Positions 1-6,323 of a DNA stretch of 6,607 nucleotides are shown one piece after another. Every line of letters begins with the position of its first letter. The stretch's first letter is position 1. Source of the DNA: Alphaproteobacteria bacterium. Lineage in GTDB: Bacteria; Pseudomonadota; Alphaproteobacteria; Rhodobacterales; Rhodobacteraceae. The stretch is from assembly GCA_030428025.1 (NCBI GenBank), contig JAUIBJ010000209.1, positions 1 to 6,607 of the forward strand, read 5' to 3'. Position numbers and translations under genes: made by a program. A model generated the notes under the pieces. That model ran no database searches and was not told where the DNA came from. It was given only the letters and a program-made list of their open reading frames with translations.

Positions 1-1822
1 CGTGATCGGGCTGGAAGGTCTGCAACAGCGCCGTGCCGGGCGCATCCGCACGCCCCGCCCGCCCCGCCACCTGCCGCATGAGCTGAAAGGTGCGCTCGGC
101 GGCGCGCAGGTCGGAGCCCTGAAGCCCAAGATCGGCGTCGATGACGCCGACCAGCGTGAGGTTGGGGAAGTTGTGCCCCTTGGCCACGAGCTGGGTACCG
201 ATGATGATGTCTGCCCCGCCGGCCGCGATCTCGGCGATCTTCTCCTTGAGCGCGCGCGCCGAGGCGAAGAGATCGGACGAGAGCGTCGCGATCCGCGCCT
301 CGGGGAAAAGCGCCGCTGCCTCCTCGCTCAGCCGCTCCACCCCCGGGCCCACGGCCGCGAGCCGGTCCTCGGCGCCGCAATCGGGGCAGGCCGACGGCAT
401 CGGCTTGGTCTCGCCGCACTGGTGGCACATCAGCCGTTTCAGGAAGCGATGCTCGACCATCCGCGCGTCGCAGTGGTCGCAGCCGATCTGATGGCCGCAG
501 GCCCGGCAGATCGTGACCGGCGCATAGCCCCGGCGGTTGAGGAACAGGAGCGCCTGTTCACCGGCCGCAAGCCGTGCCGCGACCGCCTTTTGCAGGGTGG
601 GCGACACCCACCTTCCCGCTGGCAGCGTTTCCGCCCGCATGTCGATGGCCCGCATTTCCGGCAGCACCGCCGCGCCGAAGCGCGCGGTCAGGTCCAGCCG
701 GGCGTATTTGCCGGCCTCGGCATTGGCCCAGCTTTCAAGGCTGGGCGTGGCCGAGGCCAGCACCACCTGCGCCCCGCAAAGGCTCGCGCGAAGCACGGCC
801 ATGTCTCGGGCGTTGTAGAGCACGCCTTCCTCCTGCTTGTAGGAGCTGTCATGTTCCTCGTCGACGACGATCAGCCCGAGATCCCGGAACGGAAGGAAAA
901 GCGCCGAGCGCGCGCCCACCACCATCTGGCAGCCGCCCTGCCCCACCATTTTCCAGATCCGCCGCCGCTCGGTCATGGTCGCGCCGGAATGCCATTCGGC
1001 GGGGCGGACGCCGAAACGCGCCTCGACCCGGGCCAGGAACTCGGCCGTGAGCGCGATCTCGGGCAGAAGCACCAGCGCCTGCCGCCCCTGCCGCAGCACC
1101 TCGGCCACGGCTTCCAGATAGACCTCGGTCTTGCCCGAGCCGGTGACGCCACGCAGAAGGGTGGTGCCGTAGCCGCCCGCGCGCAGGCCCTTACGCAGCA
1201 CCTCCGCCGCCTGCGCCTGCTCCTCGGTCAGGTCCACCCCGCCGGTGCCCGCATCGAGGCGGGGATAGGGAGCGTCGCGCGGCGTGTCCTCCTCGCGCAC
1301 CGCGCCCTGCTTCACCAGCCCCTTGACCACCGAAGAAGACACGCCCGCCTCGTCGGAAAGCTCCTTCAGCGTGAAGGCAAGCCCGCCAAAGTCGCGCAGG
1401 ACCTCCAGCACCCGGCGCCTTGCGTCGGTCATCCGGTCGGGCGCTGCATCGCCGGTCCGGTAGACCTTGCGCATCGAGGGCGGGTCGCCCAGCCCCGGCA
1501 CACGCGTGGCCAGCCGCAGCATCGCCGGCATGGGCGTGAGCGTGTACTCGCCCGCGCGGGTCAGGAAGCTCTGCATTTCCTCGCGCATCGGCGCCACGTC
1601 GAGCACGCGGATCACCGGGCGGATTTTCGCCGCATCGAAATCGCCCTTGCCCGGGCCCCAGACCACCCCCAGCACCCGCCGCGGCCCCAATGGCACCTCG
1701 ACGAAAGCGCCGGTGTGACAGCCCCCCTCGGGCGCATGGTAGTCGAGCAGCCGGTCGAGCGGCTGGGTGGTAAGCACGCCCACACGCTCGCCTTCGGCGA
1801 AAAATCCCGGCGCTTCGGCCAC
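1..1822 (-). CDS. priA: Primosomal protein N' (replication restart helicase PriA), C-terminus cut by window edge
   Basis: PriA is the cytoplasmic 3'-5' superfamily 2 helicase that recognises stalled forks and D-loops and starts reloading of the replicative helicase. 607 residues are visible. An N-terminal DNA-binding region (about 1-105) and a winged-helix-like region (about 115-190) precede the helicase. Helicase lobe 1 has Walker A GVTGSGKTEVYL (225-236, Lys231), GARSALF (303-309) and the DEEH box (321-324). Lobe 2 carries a zinc-binding insertion with eight cysteines in four pairs: 439/442, 448/451, 466/469 and 479/482. It then shows GTQLVAKGHNFP (542-553) and the arginine-rich QVAGRAGR (584-591). 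I infer that roughly 120 C-terminal residues lie beyond position 1. The GTG start at 1822 is chosen because AAGGAGG lies 5 nt upstream and the protein then begins directly at the conserved N-terminal domain; no in-frame ATG is as well placed. Transcribed divergently from the transaldolase gene. Family assignment is very secure. Confidence 0.97.
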   Translation of the reverse strand, partial: MAEAPGFFAEGERVGVLTTQPLDRLLDYHAPEGGCHTGAFVEVPLGPRRVLGVVWGPGKGDFDAAKIRPVIRVLDVAPMREEMQSFLTRAGEYTLTPMPAMLRLATRVPGLGDPPSMRKVYRTGDAAPDRMTDARRRVLEVLRDFGGLAFTLKELSDEAGVSSSVVKGLVKQGAVREEDTPRDAPYPRLDAGTGGVDLTEEQAQAAEVLRKGLRAGGYGTTLLRGVTGSGKTEVYLEAVAEVLRQGRQALVLLPEIALTAEFLARVEARFGVRPAEWHSGATMTERRRIWKMVGQGGCQMVVGARSALFLPFRDLGLIVVDEEHDSSYKQEEGVLYNARDMAVLRASLCGAQVVLASATPSLESWANAEAGKYARLDLTARFGAAVLPEMRAIDMRAETLPAGRWVSPTLQKAVAARLAAGEQALLFLNRRGYAPVTICRACGHQIGCDHCDARMVEHRFLKRLMCHQCGETKPMPSACPDCGAEDRLAAVGPGVERLSEEAAALFPEARIATLSSDLFASARALKEKIAEIAAGGADIIIGTQLVAKGHNFPNLTLVGVIDADLGLQGSDLRAAERTFQLMRQVAGRAGRADAPGTALLQTFQPDH

Positions 1823-1827
1823 GCATC

Positions 1828-1834
1828 CCTCCTT
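1828..1834 (-). promoter_or_regulatory. Shine-Dalgarno site of priA
   Basis: On the minus strand this reads AAGGAGG, a near-perfect match to the 16S rRNA 3' end, 5 nt before a GTG codon at 1822. It decides the start of priA in favour of GTG. Another frame has an ATG at 1826 that overlaps this site, but that frame does not encode PriA. Confidence 0.75.
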
Positions 1835-1853
1835 TCCAGGGTTTCGGCAGGTC

Positions 1854-1865
1854 ACCTCATGAGGT
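1854..1865. repeat. Perfect 12-bp palindrome in the priA/transaldolase divergent intergenic region
   Basis: ACCTCATGAGGT is identical to its own reverse complement, with no spacer. It lies 31 nt upstream of the priA GTG start and 44 nt upstream of the transaldolase ATG, in the only divergent promoter region of the window. That placement fits an operator for a dimeric regulator, but I recognise no named regulator motif and see no clear -35/-10 pair to anchor it. A chance palindrome is a real alternative. Confidence 0.35.
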
Positions 1866-1909
1866 AAAGGCAAAGCCGACAGATCAAAAGCCGCTTGAAA
1901 GGGTGCGCC

Positions 1910-2563
1910 ATGAAGTTTTTCGTAGACACCGCCGATGTCGATGCGATCGCCGAACTGAACGACCTGGGCATGGTCGACGGGGTAACCACCAACCCCTCTC
2001 TGATCCTCAAATCCGGGCGCGACATTCTGGAGGTCACCAAGGAAATCGCCGACATGGTCAGCGGCCCGGTCAGCGCCGAGGTGGTTGCGCTGAAGGCCGA
2101 CGAGATGATCGCCGAGGGCCGCAAGCTGGCCCAGATCGCCGACAACATCGCCGTGAAGGTGCCGCTGACATGGGACGGGCTGAAGGCCTGCAACGTGCTG
2201 ACGAATGACGGACACATGGTCAATGTGACGCTCTGCTTCTCGGGCAATCAGGCCCTTCTGGCGGCCAAGGCGGGCGCCACGTTCATCAGCCCCTTCATCG
2301 GCCGGCTGGACGACATCAATCTCGACGGGATGCAGCTGATCGCCGATATCCGGCAGATCTACGACAATTATGATTTCGAGACCGAAATCCTTGCGGCCTC
2401 GATCCGCAGCGTGAATCATGCCTTCGAGGCCGCGCGCATCGGCTCGGACGTGATGACTGCCCCGCCGGACGTTATCAAGAAGATGGCGCAGCACCCGCTG
2501 ACCGACAAGGGGCTCGACGCCTTCCTGAAAGATTGGGAAAAAACAGGGCAGAAAATCCTGTAA
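1910..2563 (+). CDS. tal: Transaldolase, small Fsa/TalC-type (often annotated fructose-6-phosphate aldolase)
   Basis: A 217-residue single-domain TIM-barrel protein of the short Fsa/TalC/MipB group, full length for that family. It acts in the cytoplasm by Schiff-base chemistry. Visible landmarks are FFVDTAD with Asp6, GVTTNPS (24-30) with Asn28, IAVKVPLT with the Schiff-base Lys83, NVTLCFSG (105-112), ISPFIGRLDD (126-135) and LAASIRS (161-167). Where E. coli FsaA has Gln59 and Tyr131, this protein has Glu57 and Phe129, as in true transaldolases. I therefore infer dihydroxyacetone transfer between sedoheptulose-7-phosphate and glyceraldehyde-3-phosphate in the pentose phosphate pathway, rather than free aldol cleavage of fructose-6-phosphate. 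The ATG is preceded by GAAAGGG with 6 nt spacing; a TTG five codons upstream is less likely. It opens a same-strand gene run and ends 37 nt before the DUF484 gene. Confidence 0.93.
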   Translation: MKFFVDTADVDAIAELNDLGMVDGVTTNPSLILKSGRDILEVTKEIADMVSGPVSAEVVALKADEMIAEGRKLAQIADNIAVKVPLTWDGLKACNVLTNDGHMVNVTLCFSGNQALLAAKAGATFISPFIGRLDDINLDGMQLIADIRQIYDNYDFETEILAASIRSVNHAFEAARIGSDVMTAPPDVIKKMAQHPLTDKGLDAFLKDWEKTGQKIL

Positions 2564-2570
2564 CCGCGTG

Positions 2571-2577
2571 CTATAAC
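2571..2577 (+). promoter_or_regulatory. Possible extended -10 promoter element ahead of the DUF484 gene
   Basis: The 37-nt gap between the transaldolase and DUF484 genes contains TGCTATAAC (2569-2577): TATAAC matches five of six bases of a -10 box and carries the TG of an extended -10. It ends 23 nt before the ATG at 2601, leaving room for a short leader. No good -35 hexamer is present at 16-18 bp. It suggests that DUF484-xerC-pcs could have its own promoter as well as read-through, but the evidence is one motif only. Confidence 0.3.
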
Positions 2578-2600
2578 ACCCAAAAGAACACGAGGCAGGT

Positions 2601-3308
2601 ATGAGCAGCAAGCCCGCTATGAATGACGAACTGCGCGAAAGGATCATCGCGCAGCCCGACGTTATACTTGAAGATCAGGATCTTATGCGTGCGCTCATTG
2701 CCGCGAACGAACGCGCGATGGGCGGCAATATCGTCGATCTGCGCGGCATCGCGATGGACCGGCTGGAGGCGCGGCTGGCGCGGCTGGAAGACACCCACAG
2801 AAGCGTGATCGCGGCGGCCTATGAAAACCTTTCGGGCACCAATCAGGTTCACCGGGCCGTGCTGCGGATGCTCGACCCTGTGGATTTCGAGGATTTCCTG
2901 CGCGACCTCGGCGGCGAGGTGGCCCAGATCCTGCGGGTGGACAGCGTCAAGCTGGTGCTCGAATCGGTGCAGAGCGCGGACGACCCGGCGGTTCGGAGGC
3001 TGGGCGATGTGCTGAGCGTGGCCGAGCCGGGCTTCATCGAGGATTATCTGACCGCCGGCCGCCCCGGCCCGACCCGTCAGGTCACCTTGCGCCAGATAAG
3101 CGAGGGCGAAGAGCGGGTTTATGGCGCGACTGGCGAATACATCCGCTCCGAAGCCTGCCTGCTGCTCGATTTCGGTCGCGGCCGGCTGCCCGGCATGCTG
3201 GTGATGGGGTCGGAAGACCCGCACCAGTTCAGCCCGCAGCAGGGTACCGATCTGCTGGCATTCTTCACCGGCGTCTTCGAACGGGCGATGCGCCGCTGGC
3301 TGTCATGA
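2601..3308 (+). CDS. DUF484 family protein (GAF-like), partner gene of xerC
   Basis: A 235-residue cytoplasmic protein with no signal peptide or membrane segment. The N-terminal part matches the DUF484 pattern: a helix containing QPDVILEDQDLMRAL (18-32), then NIVDLRGIAMDRLEARL (43-59), leading into a charged helix (about 51-77) likely to form a coiled coil. The rest (about 93-215) looks like a GAF-type fold, ending with GSEDPHQFSP (203-212) and a final amphipathic helix, FFTGVFERAMRRWL (221-234). The biochemical function of DUF484 is unknown. It is recurrently found just before xerC in proteobacteria (E. coli yigA-xerC is the familiar case), and here its TGA overlaps the xerC ATG as ATGA, so translation is probably coupled. 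The ATG at 2601 is preceded by GAGG at 2592-2595. Family assignment is from recalled sequence pattern and context. Confidence 0.9.
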   Translation: MSSKPAMNDELRERIIAQPDVILEDQDLMRALIAANERAMGGNIVDLRGIAMDRLEARLARLEDTHRSVIAAAYENLSGTNQVHRAVLRMLDPVDFEDFLRDLGGEVAQILRVDSVKLVLESVQSADDPAVRRLGDVLSVAEPGFIEDYLTAGRPGPTRQVTLRQISEGEERVYGATGEYIRSEACLLLDFGRGRLPGMLVMGSEDPHQFSPQQGTDLLAFFTGVFERAMRRWLS

Positions 3309-4219
3309 TCTCCGACGCGGCACGGGCCGCGTTGCAGGGCTGGCTGGAGGCGCAGAAAGCTCTGCGCGGCATCTCCGCCAACACGCAGGACGCCTATGCC
3401 CGCGACGTGGCCGGCTTCCTTTCCTTCCTGACCGGGCACAGGGGCGAGGCGCAGGGGCTTTCCGCCCTTGGCCGGGTCACGCAATCGGACATGCGCAGCT
3501 GGATGGCGGCCTGCCGCAGCGAGGGGATCGGCACGCGCTCTCTGGCGCGGCGGTTGTCGGCAGTAAAAAGTTTCTACCGATGGCTGGCCGAACGCGAGAG
3601 GGTGGACGCGACCGCCGTGCTTGCCGCCCGCGCGCCTCGGTTCCAGAAGAAACTGCCCCGCCCCCTGTCGGAAGAGGCCGCGCGGAACGTGATCGGCACG
3701 ATCGATCTGCAATCTCCCACCCCGTGGGTGGCGGCGCGGGACGAGGCCGTGGTGACGCTGCTTTATGGTTGCGGTCTGCGGATTTCCGAGGCACTCGGCC
3801 TGACCGGCGGCGACAGTCCGCTGGGCGAGGCGATCCGCATCACGGGCAAGGGCGGCAAGGAACGCATCGTGCCGGTGATCGCGCCCGCGCGGGCGGCAGT
3901 TGCGGCCTATGTGAGGCTTTGCCCCTATCCGGCAGAGCCCGACGAGGCGCTGTTCCGGGGGGTTCGCGGCGGCGCCCTTGGCCCGCGGGCGGTGCAGAAG
4001 CTGGTCGAGCAGGTGCGGCTGCAACTGGGCCTGCCCGCCAGCGTGACGCCGCACGCCATGCGGCACAGCTTCGCCACCCATCTGCTCAATGCCGGCGGCG
4101 ACCTGCGCGCCATACAGGAGCTTCTGGGCCATGCCTCGCTTTCTACCACCCAAGCCTATACAGCAGTCGATACCGCCCGGCTGATGGAGGTCTACGCCCG
4201 GGCCCATCCCAAAGCCTGA
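3305..4219 (+). CDS. xerC: Tyrosine recombinase XerC
   Basis: A site-specific recombinase that, with XerD, resolves chromosome dimers at dif near the terminus in concert with FtsK. The length of 304 residues is typical. The N-terminal SAM-like core-binding domain (about 8-98) contains RGISANTQDAYARDV (21-35) and RSLARRLSAVKSFYRWL (78-94). The C-terminal catalytic domain carries the full set: Arg159 in GCGLRISEAL, Lys182 in TGKGGKERIVP, His250 and Arg253 in PHAMRHSFATHLL, His276 in LLGHASLSTT and the nucleophile Tyr285 in QAYT. Spacing between the residues matches XerC/XerD proteins rather than phage integrases. No flanking att-like repeats, cargo genes or tRNA were seen, and the DUF484 neighbour supports chromosomal xerC. 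The start overlaps the DUF484 stop by 4 nt with no Shine-Dalgarno of its own, as expected for translational coupling. Confidence 0.94.
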   Translation: MISDAARAALQGWLEAQKALRGISANTQDAYARDVAGFLSFLTGHRGEAQGLSALGRVTQSDMRSWMAACRSEGIGTRSLARRLSAVKSFYRWLAERERVDATAVLAARAPRFQKKLPRPLSEEAARNVIGTIDLQSPTPWVAARDEAVVTLLYGCGLRISEALGLTGGDSPLGEAIRITGKGGKERIVPVIAPARAAVAAYVRLCPYPAEPDEALFRGVRGGALGPRAVQKLVEQVRLQLGLPASVTPHAMRHSFATHLLNAGGDLRAIQELLGHASLSTTQAYTAVDTARLMEVYARAHPKA

Positions 4220-4254
4220 TTGCACCGTCCGGCGTTTTGCTTCATGACAAACCC

Positions 4255-4953
4255 ATGACTGACAAGGCCAAGGCACTTCTCGTTCATCTTCTGACCGCAA
4301 CCGGAGCGGTCTTTGCCATGCTGGCGATGCTGGCTGCGGTAGAAGAAAAATGGAGCCTCATGTTTCTCTGGCTGGTCGTGGCCTTCGCCGTAGATGGCAT
4401 CGACGGCCCCCTCGCCCGCCACTACCACGTTCAGAAGAACGCGCCCCGGTTCGACGGGGTGCTGCTCGACCTGATCATCGACTATCTGACATATGTGTTC
4501 ATCCCGGCCTTCGCACTCTTCAAGTCCGACCTCTTGCCGGGCTGGACCGGCTGGGTGGCCATCATCGTGATCACCTATGCCAGCGCGATGTATTTCGCCG
4601 ACACCAAGATGAAGACCAAGGACAACTCGTTTCACGGCTTTCCCGGCTGCTGGAACATGCTGGTGCTGGTGATGTTCGCTGTCGAACCGAATTTCTGGCT
4701 GATCCTCGTGCTGGTGGTGGCGATGGCGGTGGCCATGTTTCTGCCGCTCAAATTCGTCCACCCGGCCCGCACCAAGAGATGGCGGTTCCTGTCCTTTCCC
4801 ATCGCCGTGGCCTGGACATTCTTCGCCGGCTGGGCGGCCTGGGTGGATTTCCACCCCGAAAGCTGGGCCCATTGGGGGCTGATCGGCACCAGCCTCTACC
4901 TGCTGTTCGCCGGGATCGTGCAACAGGTCGTGCCAGAGCGCAAAGCCGCTTAG
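4255..4953 (+). CDS. pcs: Phosphatidylcholine synthase (CDP-diacylglycerol-choline O-phosphatidyltransferase)
   Basis: An integral inner-membrane enzyme that condenses CDP-diacylglycerol with choline to make phosphatidylcholine and CMP, a route known in Rhizobium, Rhodobacter, Brucella and relatives. The 232 residues contain the CDP-alcohol phosphatidyltransferase signature: Asp47, Asp50, Gly51, Ala54, Arg55, Gly68, Asp72 and Asp76. The 12-residue gap between the AR pair and the second Gly is longer than the usual 8-9 but matches rhizobial Pcs as I recall it. Further Pcs-like stretches are YLTYVFIPAFAL (77-88), SAMYFADTKMKT (110-121), FHGFPGCWNM (126-135) and LPLKFVHPAR (163-172). About seven or eight hydrophobic segments are visible. 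The ATG lies 35 nt after the xerC stop, with no clear Shine-Dalgarno; a TTG at 4237 in the same frame is an alternative start. Its TAG overlaps the end of the convergent alkyltransferase gene. Probably transcribed with xerC. Confidence 0.92.
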   Translation: MTDKAKALLVHLLTATGAVFAMLAMLAAVEEKWSLMFLWLVVAFAVDGIDGPLARHYHVQKNAPRFDGVLLDLIIDYLTYVFIPAFALFKSDLLPGWTGWVAIIVITYASAMYFADTKMKTKDNSFHGFPGCWNMLVLVMFAVEPNFWLILVLVVAMAVAMFLPLKFVHPARTKRWRFLSFPIAVAWTFFAGWAAWVDFHPESWAHWGLIGTSLYLLFAGIVQQVVPERKAA

Positions 4954-5405
4954 ATCAGCAGCCCCGCCGCCCCTTCGTGGCGCAGAAGCCAGACCTTCGT
5001 TTCCACCCCGCCGGCGGCAGAAAACCCGCCGAGCGAGCGGGCGCCCAGAACCCTGTGGCAGGGGATGATGACCGGGATCGGATTGCCGCCGCAGGCCTGC
5101 CCCACCGCCTGCGCCGGCGCGCCAAGCCGGCGGGCGATATCGCCATAGGTCAGCGTTTCGCCGAAGGGAATGGCCTGCATCGCGGCGCAGACCTCCTGCT
5201 GAAACGGGGTGCCTGTCACGGCGAGCGGCAGGTCGAATTCCGCCAGTTGCCCGGCGAAATAGGCCTCGATCTGGTCGCAGGCGGCGCGCAGTTCGGGCCG
5301 GTCGTCCTGCCGGGTTGTTTCGCGCCAGTCCAACGCGGTGATGGCCGTGCCATCGCTGGTGACAGTCAGCCTGCCGACGGGTGTGGAAAGCGAAGACATG
5401 TACAC
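4950..5405 (-). CDS. ogt: Methylated-DNA-[protein]-cysteine S-methyltransferase (O6-alkylguanine-DNA alkyltransferase)
   Basis: A suicide DNA-repair protein that moves the alkyl group from O6-alkylguanine to its own cysteine. Numbered from the internal ATG at 5399, the short N-terminal domain covers about 1-62. The DNA-binding/catalytic domain follows: TPFQQEVCAAMQAIPFGETL (64-83), TYGDIARRLG (84-93) with the conserved Tyr85, GGNP with Asn106, the active-site PCHRV (113-117) with Cys114, and LLRHEG (138-143) with Glu142. An oddity is Gln97 in AQAVGQA, where MGMT and Ogt carry the DNA-inserting arginine finger (RAVG). The start is ambiguous: AGGAGG at 5413-5418 is 7 nt from the GTG at 5405 but 13 nt from the ATG at 5399, so I chose the GTG (151 residues, against 149). 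The gene lies 81 nt downstream of the amidohydrolase gene, with a hairpin between, and ends tail-to-tail with pcs, the two overlapping by 4 nt. Confidence 0.94.
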   Translation of the reverse strand: MYMSSLSTPVGRLTVTSDGTAITALDWRETTRQDDRPELRAACDQIEAYFAGQLAEFDLPLAVTGTPFQQEVCAAMQAIPFGETLTYGDIARRLGAPAQAVGQACGGNPIPVIIPCHRVLGARSLGGFSAAGGVETKVWLLRHEGAAGLLI

Positions 5406-5412
5406 GCGTTCC

Positions 5413-5418
5413 CCTCCT
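5413..5418 (-). promoter_or_regulatory. Shine-Dalgarno site of the alkyltransferase gene
   Basis: On the minus strand this reads AGGAGG. Spacing is 7 nt to an in-frame GTG (5405) and 13 nt to an in-frame ATG (5399), so it favours the GTG. The two choices differ by only two residues and do not change the conserved domains. Confidence 0.6.
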
Positions 5419-5451
5419 GCGGGTCGTCGTTCTGATCTACCTCTTTTCACC

Positions 5452-5470
5452 GTTTCGGGCGGCCCGAAAC
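5452..5470. repeat. Perfect 8-bp inverted repeat with 3-nt loop between the amidohydrolase and alkyltransferase genes
   Basis: GTTTCGGG, a 3-nt CGG spacer and CCCGAAAC form a perfect stem. On the minus strand it lies 16 nt after the amidohydrolase stop (5487-5489) and 34 nt before the alkyltransferase Shine-Dalgarno. Neither strand has a U-run right after the stem, so it is not a textbook intrinsic terminator. It could be a weak or U-less terminator, an mRNA 3'-end stabiliser, or an operator for the repair gene. The sequence does not decide between these. Confidence 0.5.
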
Positions 5471-5486
5471 TTGCGCATTTCCCGCC

Positions 5487-6317
5487 CTATGCGGTCAGGG
5501 CGCCATAGTTGGGCAGCCGATCCTTCAGAAAGGTGTAGTCCCGCCGCGCCTGGGCGATTTCCTCGGCGCGAACATCGAAATAGCGCAGGTCTTCCGCATG
5601 GGGCTCGAGCAGGGCTTTCGGCCGTGTCTCGTCCATCCACGGGCGGCAGAAGGCGGACCCGCCGTAATCGCGTCCGGCCCGGTTGAGGCTCAGCAGATAG
5701 ACCTGGTTTTCCAGCGCCCGGGCGGTGATGAAATCGTGCCATGTGGCGAAGCTTTCGTCGCGGAAATAGGCGCCGCAATGCAGGATCAGATCGACACCAT
5801 GGTCAAGCGTGAGACAGCGCGACAGTTCCGGAATGCGGATGTCGTAGCAGATGATCGGCGCGCAGGTGAGGCCGTTCACCTGGAAGGTCAGAAGATGGTC
5901 GCCGCGAGTGAAATAATCCTTCTCCATCGACGCGCCGTAATGGCAGAGATGAAGCTTGTCATAGACCCCGGCGCAGCTGCCGTCGGGCGCGGCGACGGCG
6001 GTGCTGATATGGGTGGCGTCCCCATGGTGCCGGGCAAAGCCGAAGACGACATGCGCGCCATGCGCCTGTGCCACCGCCGACCACGCCCGGAAAGACGGCC
6101 CCTCCAGCGGCTCGGCCAGCGCGTCGAGCCGGTCGAAGGCGGCACGGGAATAGTCGATGCTCGACAGTTCGGGCAGCACGACCAGATCGGCGGGTCGCTC
6201 TGCCAGTCGGTCGGAAACAAGCCGTGTGACGCGGTCGAGATGGGCGTCGCGCGCGGAGGCATCAGCGGTTTCGGGTATGTCGATCTGGCAGGCCAGAAGG
6301 CGCAGCTGTGGGTCCAT
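5487..6317 (-). CDS. Carbon-nitrogen hydrolase (nitrilase superfamily amidase), substrate unknown
   Basis: A 276-residue cytoplasmic hydrolase of the nitrilase superfamily, which attacks amide or nitrile C-N bonds with a Glu-Lys-Cys triad. The triad is visible as Glu50 in VVLPELSS, Lys121 in YDKLHL and Cys157 in ICYDIRIPE. Glu132 in the MEKDYFTRGD stretch is probably the second, structural glutamate. Other family stretches are WHDFITARALENQVYLLSLN (193-212) and the Gly-Gly-Ser turn at 219-221. The CYDIRxPE form resembles Nit/omega-amidase-like branches, but the C-terminal part (SAFCRPWMDETRP, then RRDYTFLKDRLPNYG) does not identify a substrate for me. There is no signal peptide. The ATG at 6317 has GGAG 9 nt upstream, lying across the stop region of the preceding OmpA-like gene, which ends only 6 nt earlier, so the two are probably cotranscribed. 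Superfamily is secure; specific function is not. Confidence 0.9.
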   Translation of the reverse strand: MDPQLRLLACQIDIPETADASARDAHLDRVTRLVSDRLAERPADLVVLPELSSIDYSRAAFDRLDALAEPLEGPSFRAWSAVAQAHGAHVVFGFARHHGDATHISTAVAAPDGSCAGVYDKLHLCHYGASMEKDYFTRGDHLLTFQVNGLTCAPIICYDIRIPELSRCLTLDHGVDLILHCGAYFRDESFATWHDFITARALENQVYLLSLNRAGRDYGGSAFCRPWMDETRPKALLEPHAEDLRYFDVRAEEIAQARRDYTFLKDRLPNYGALTA

Positions 6318-6323
6318 CCGCTG

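Noticed and set aside
1191..1826. 211-codon minus-strand frame with an ATG near the priA start
   Set aside because: It is the +1-shifted shadow of the priA N-terminus; the ATG at 1826 overlaps the Shine-Dalgarno region and the product lacks PriA motifs.
2..1867. 621-codon open frame on the plus strand opposite priA
   Set aside because: Its translation is rich in Arg, His, Pro and Gly with no recognisable domain, and it lies antisense to a gene with every PriA motif. GC-rich codon use routinely keeps such shadow frames open.
1895..1909. Upstream TTG start for the transaldolase
   Set aside because: The ATG at 1910 matches the usual family N-terminus (MKFFVDTAD), and the likely Shine-Dalgarno GAAAGGG lies after the TTG, so the TTG start would consume its own ribosome-binding site.
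3305..4219. Tyrosine recombinase as a sign of an integrated mobile element
   Set aside because: The protein matches chromosomal XerC in length and catalytic spacing, follows DUF484 in the conserved order, and has no flanking direct repeats, tRNA or cargo genes in view.
3119..4300. 393-codon open frame on the minus strand across DUF484 and xerC
   Set aside because: Low-complexity Arg/Gly/Pro/His translation with no motifs, fully opposite two well-supported genes.
4350..5435. 361-codon open frame on the plus strand across pcs and ogt
   Set aside because: It runs out of frame through pcs and antisense through ogt, and shows no domain pattern; a shadow frame.
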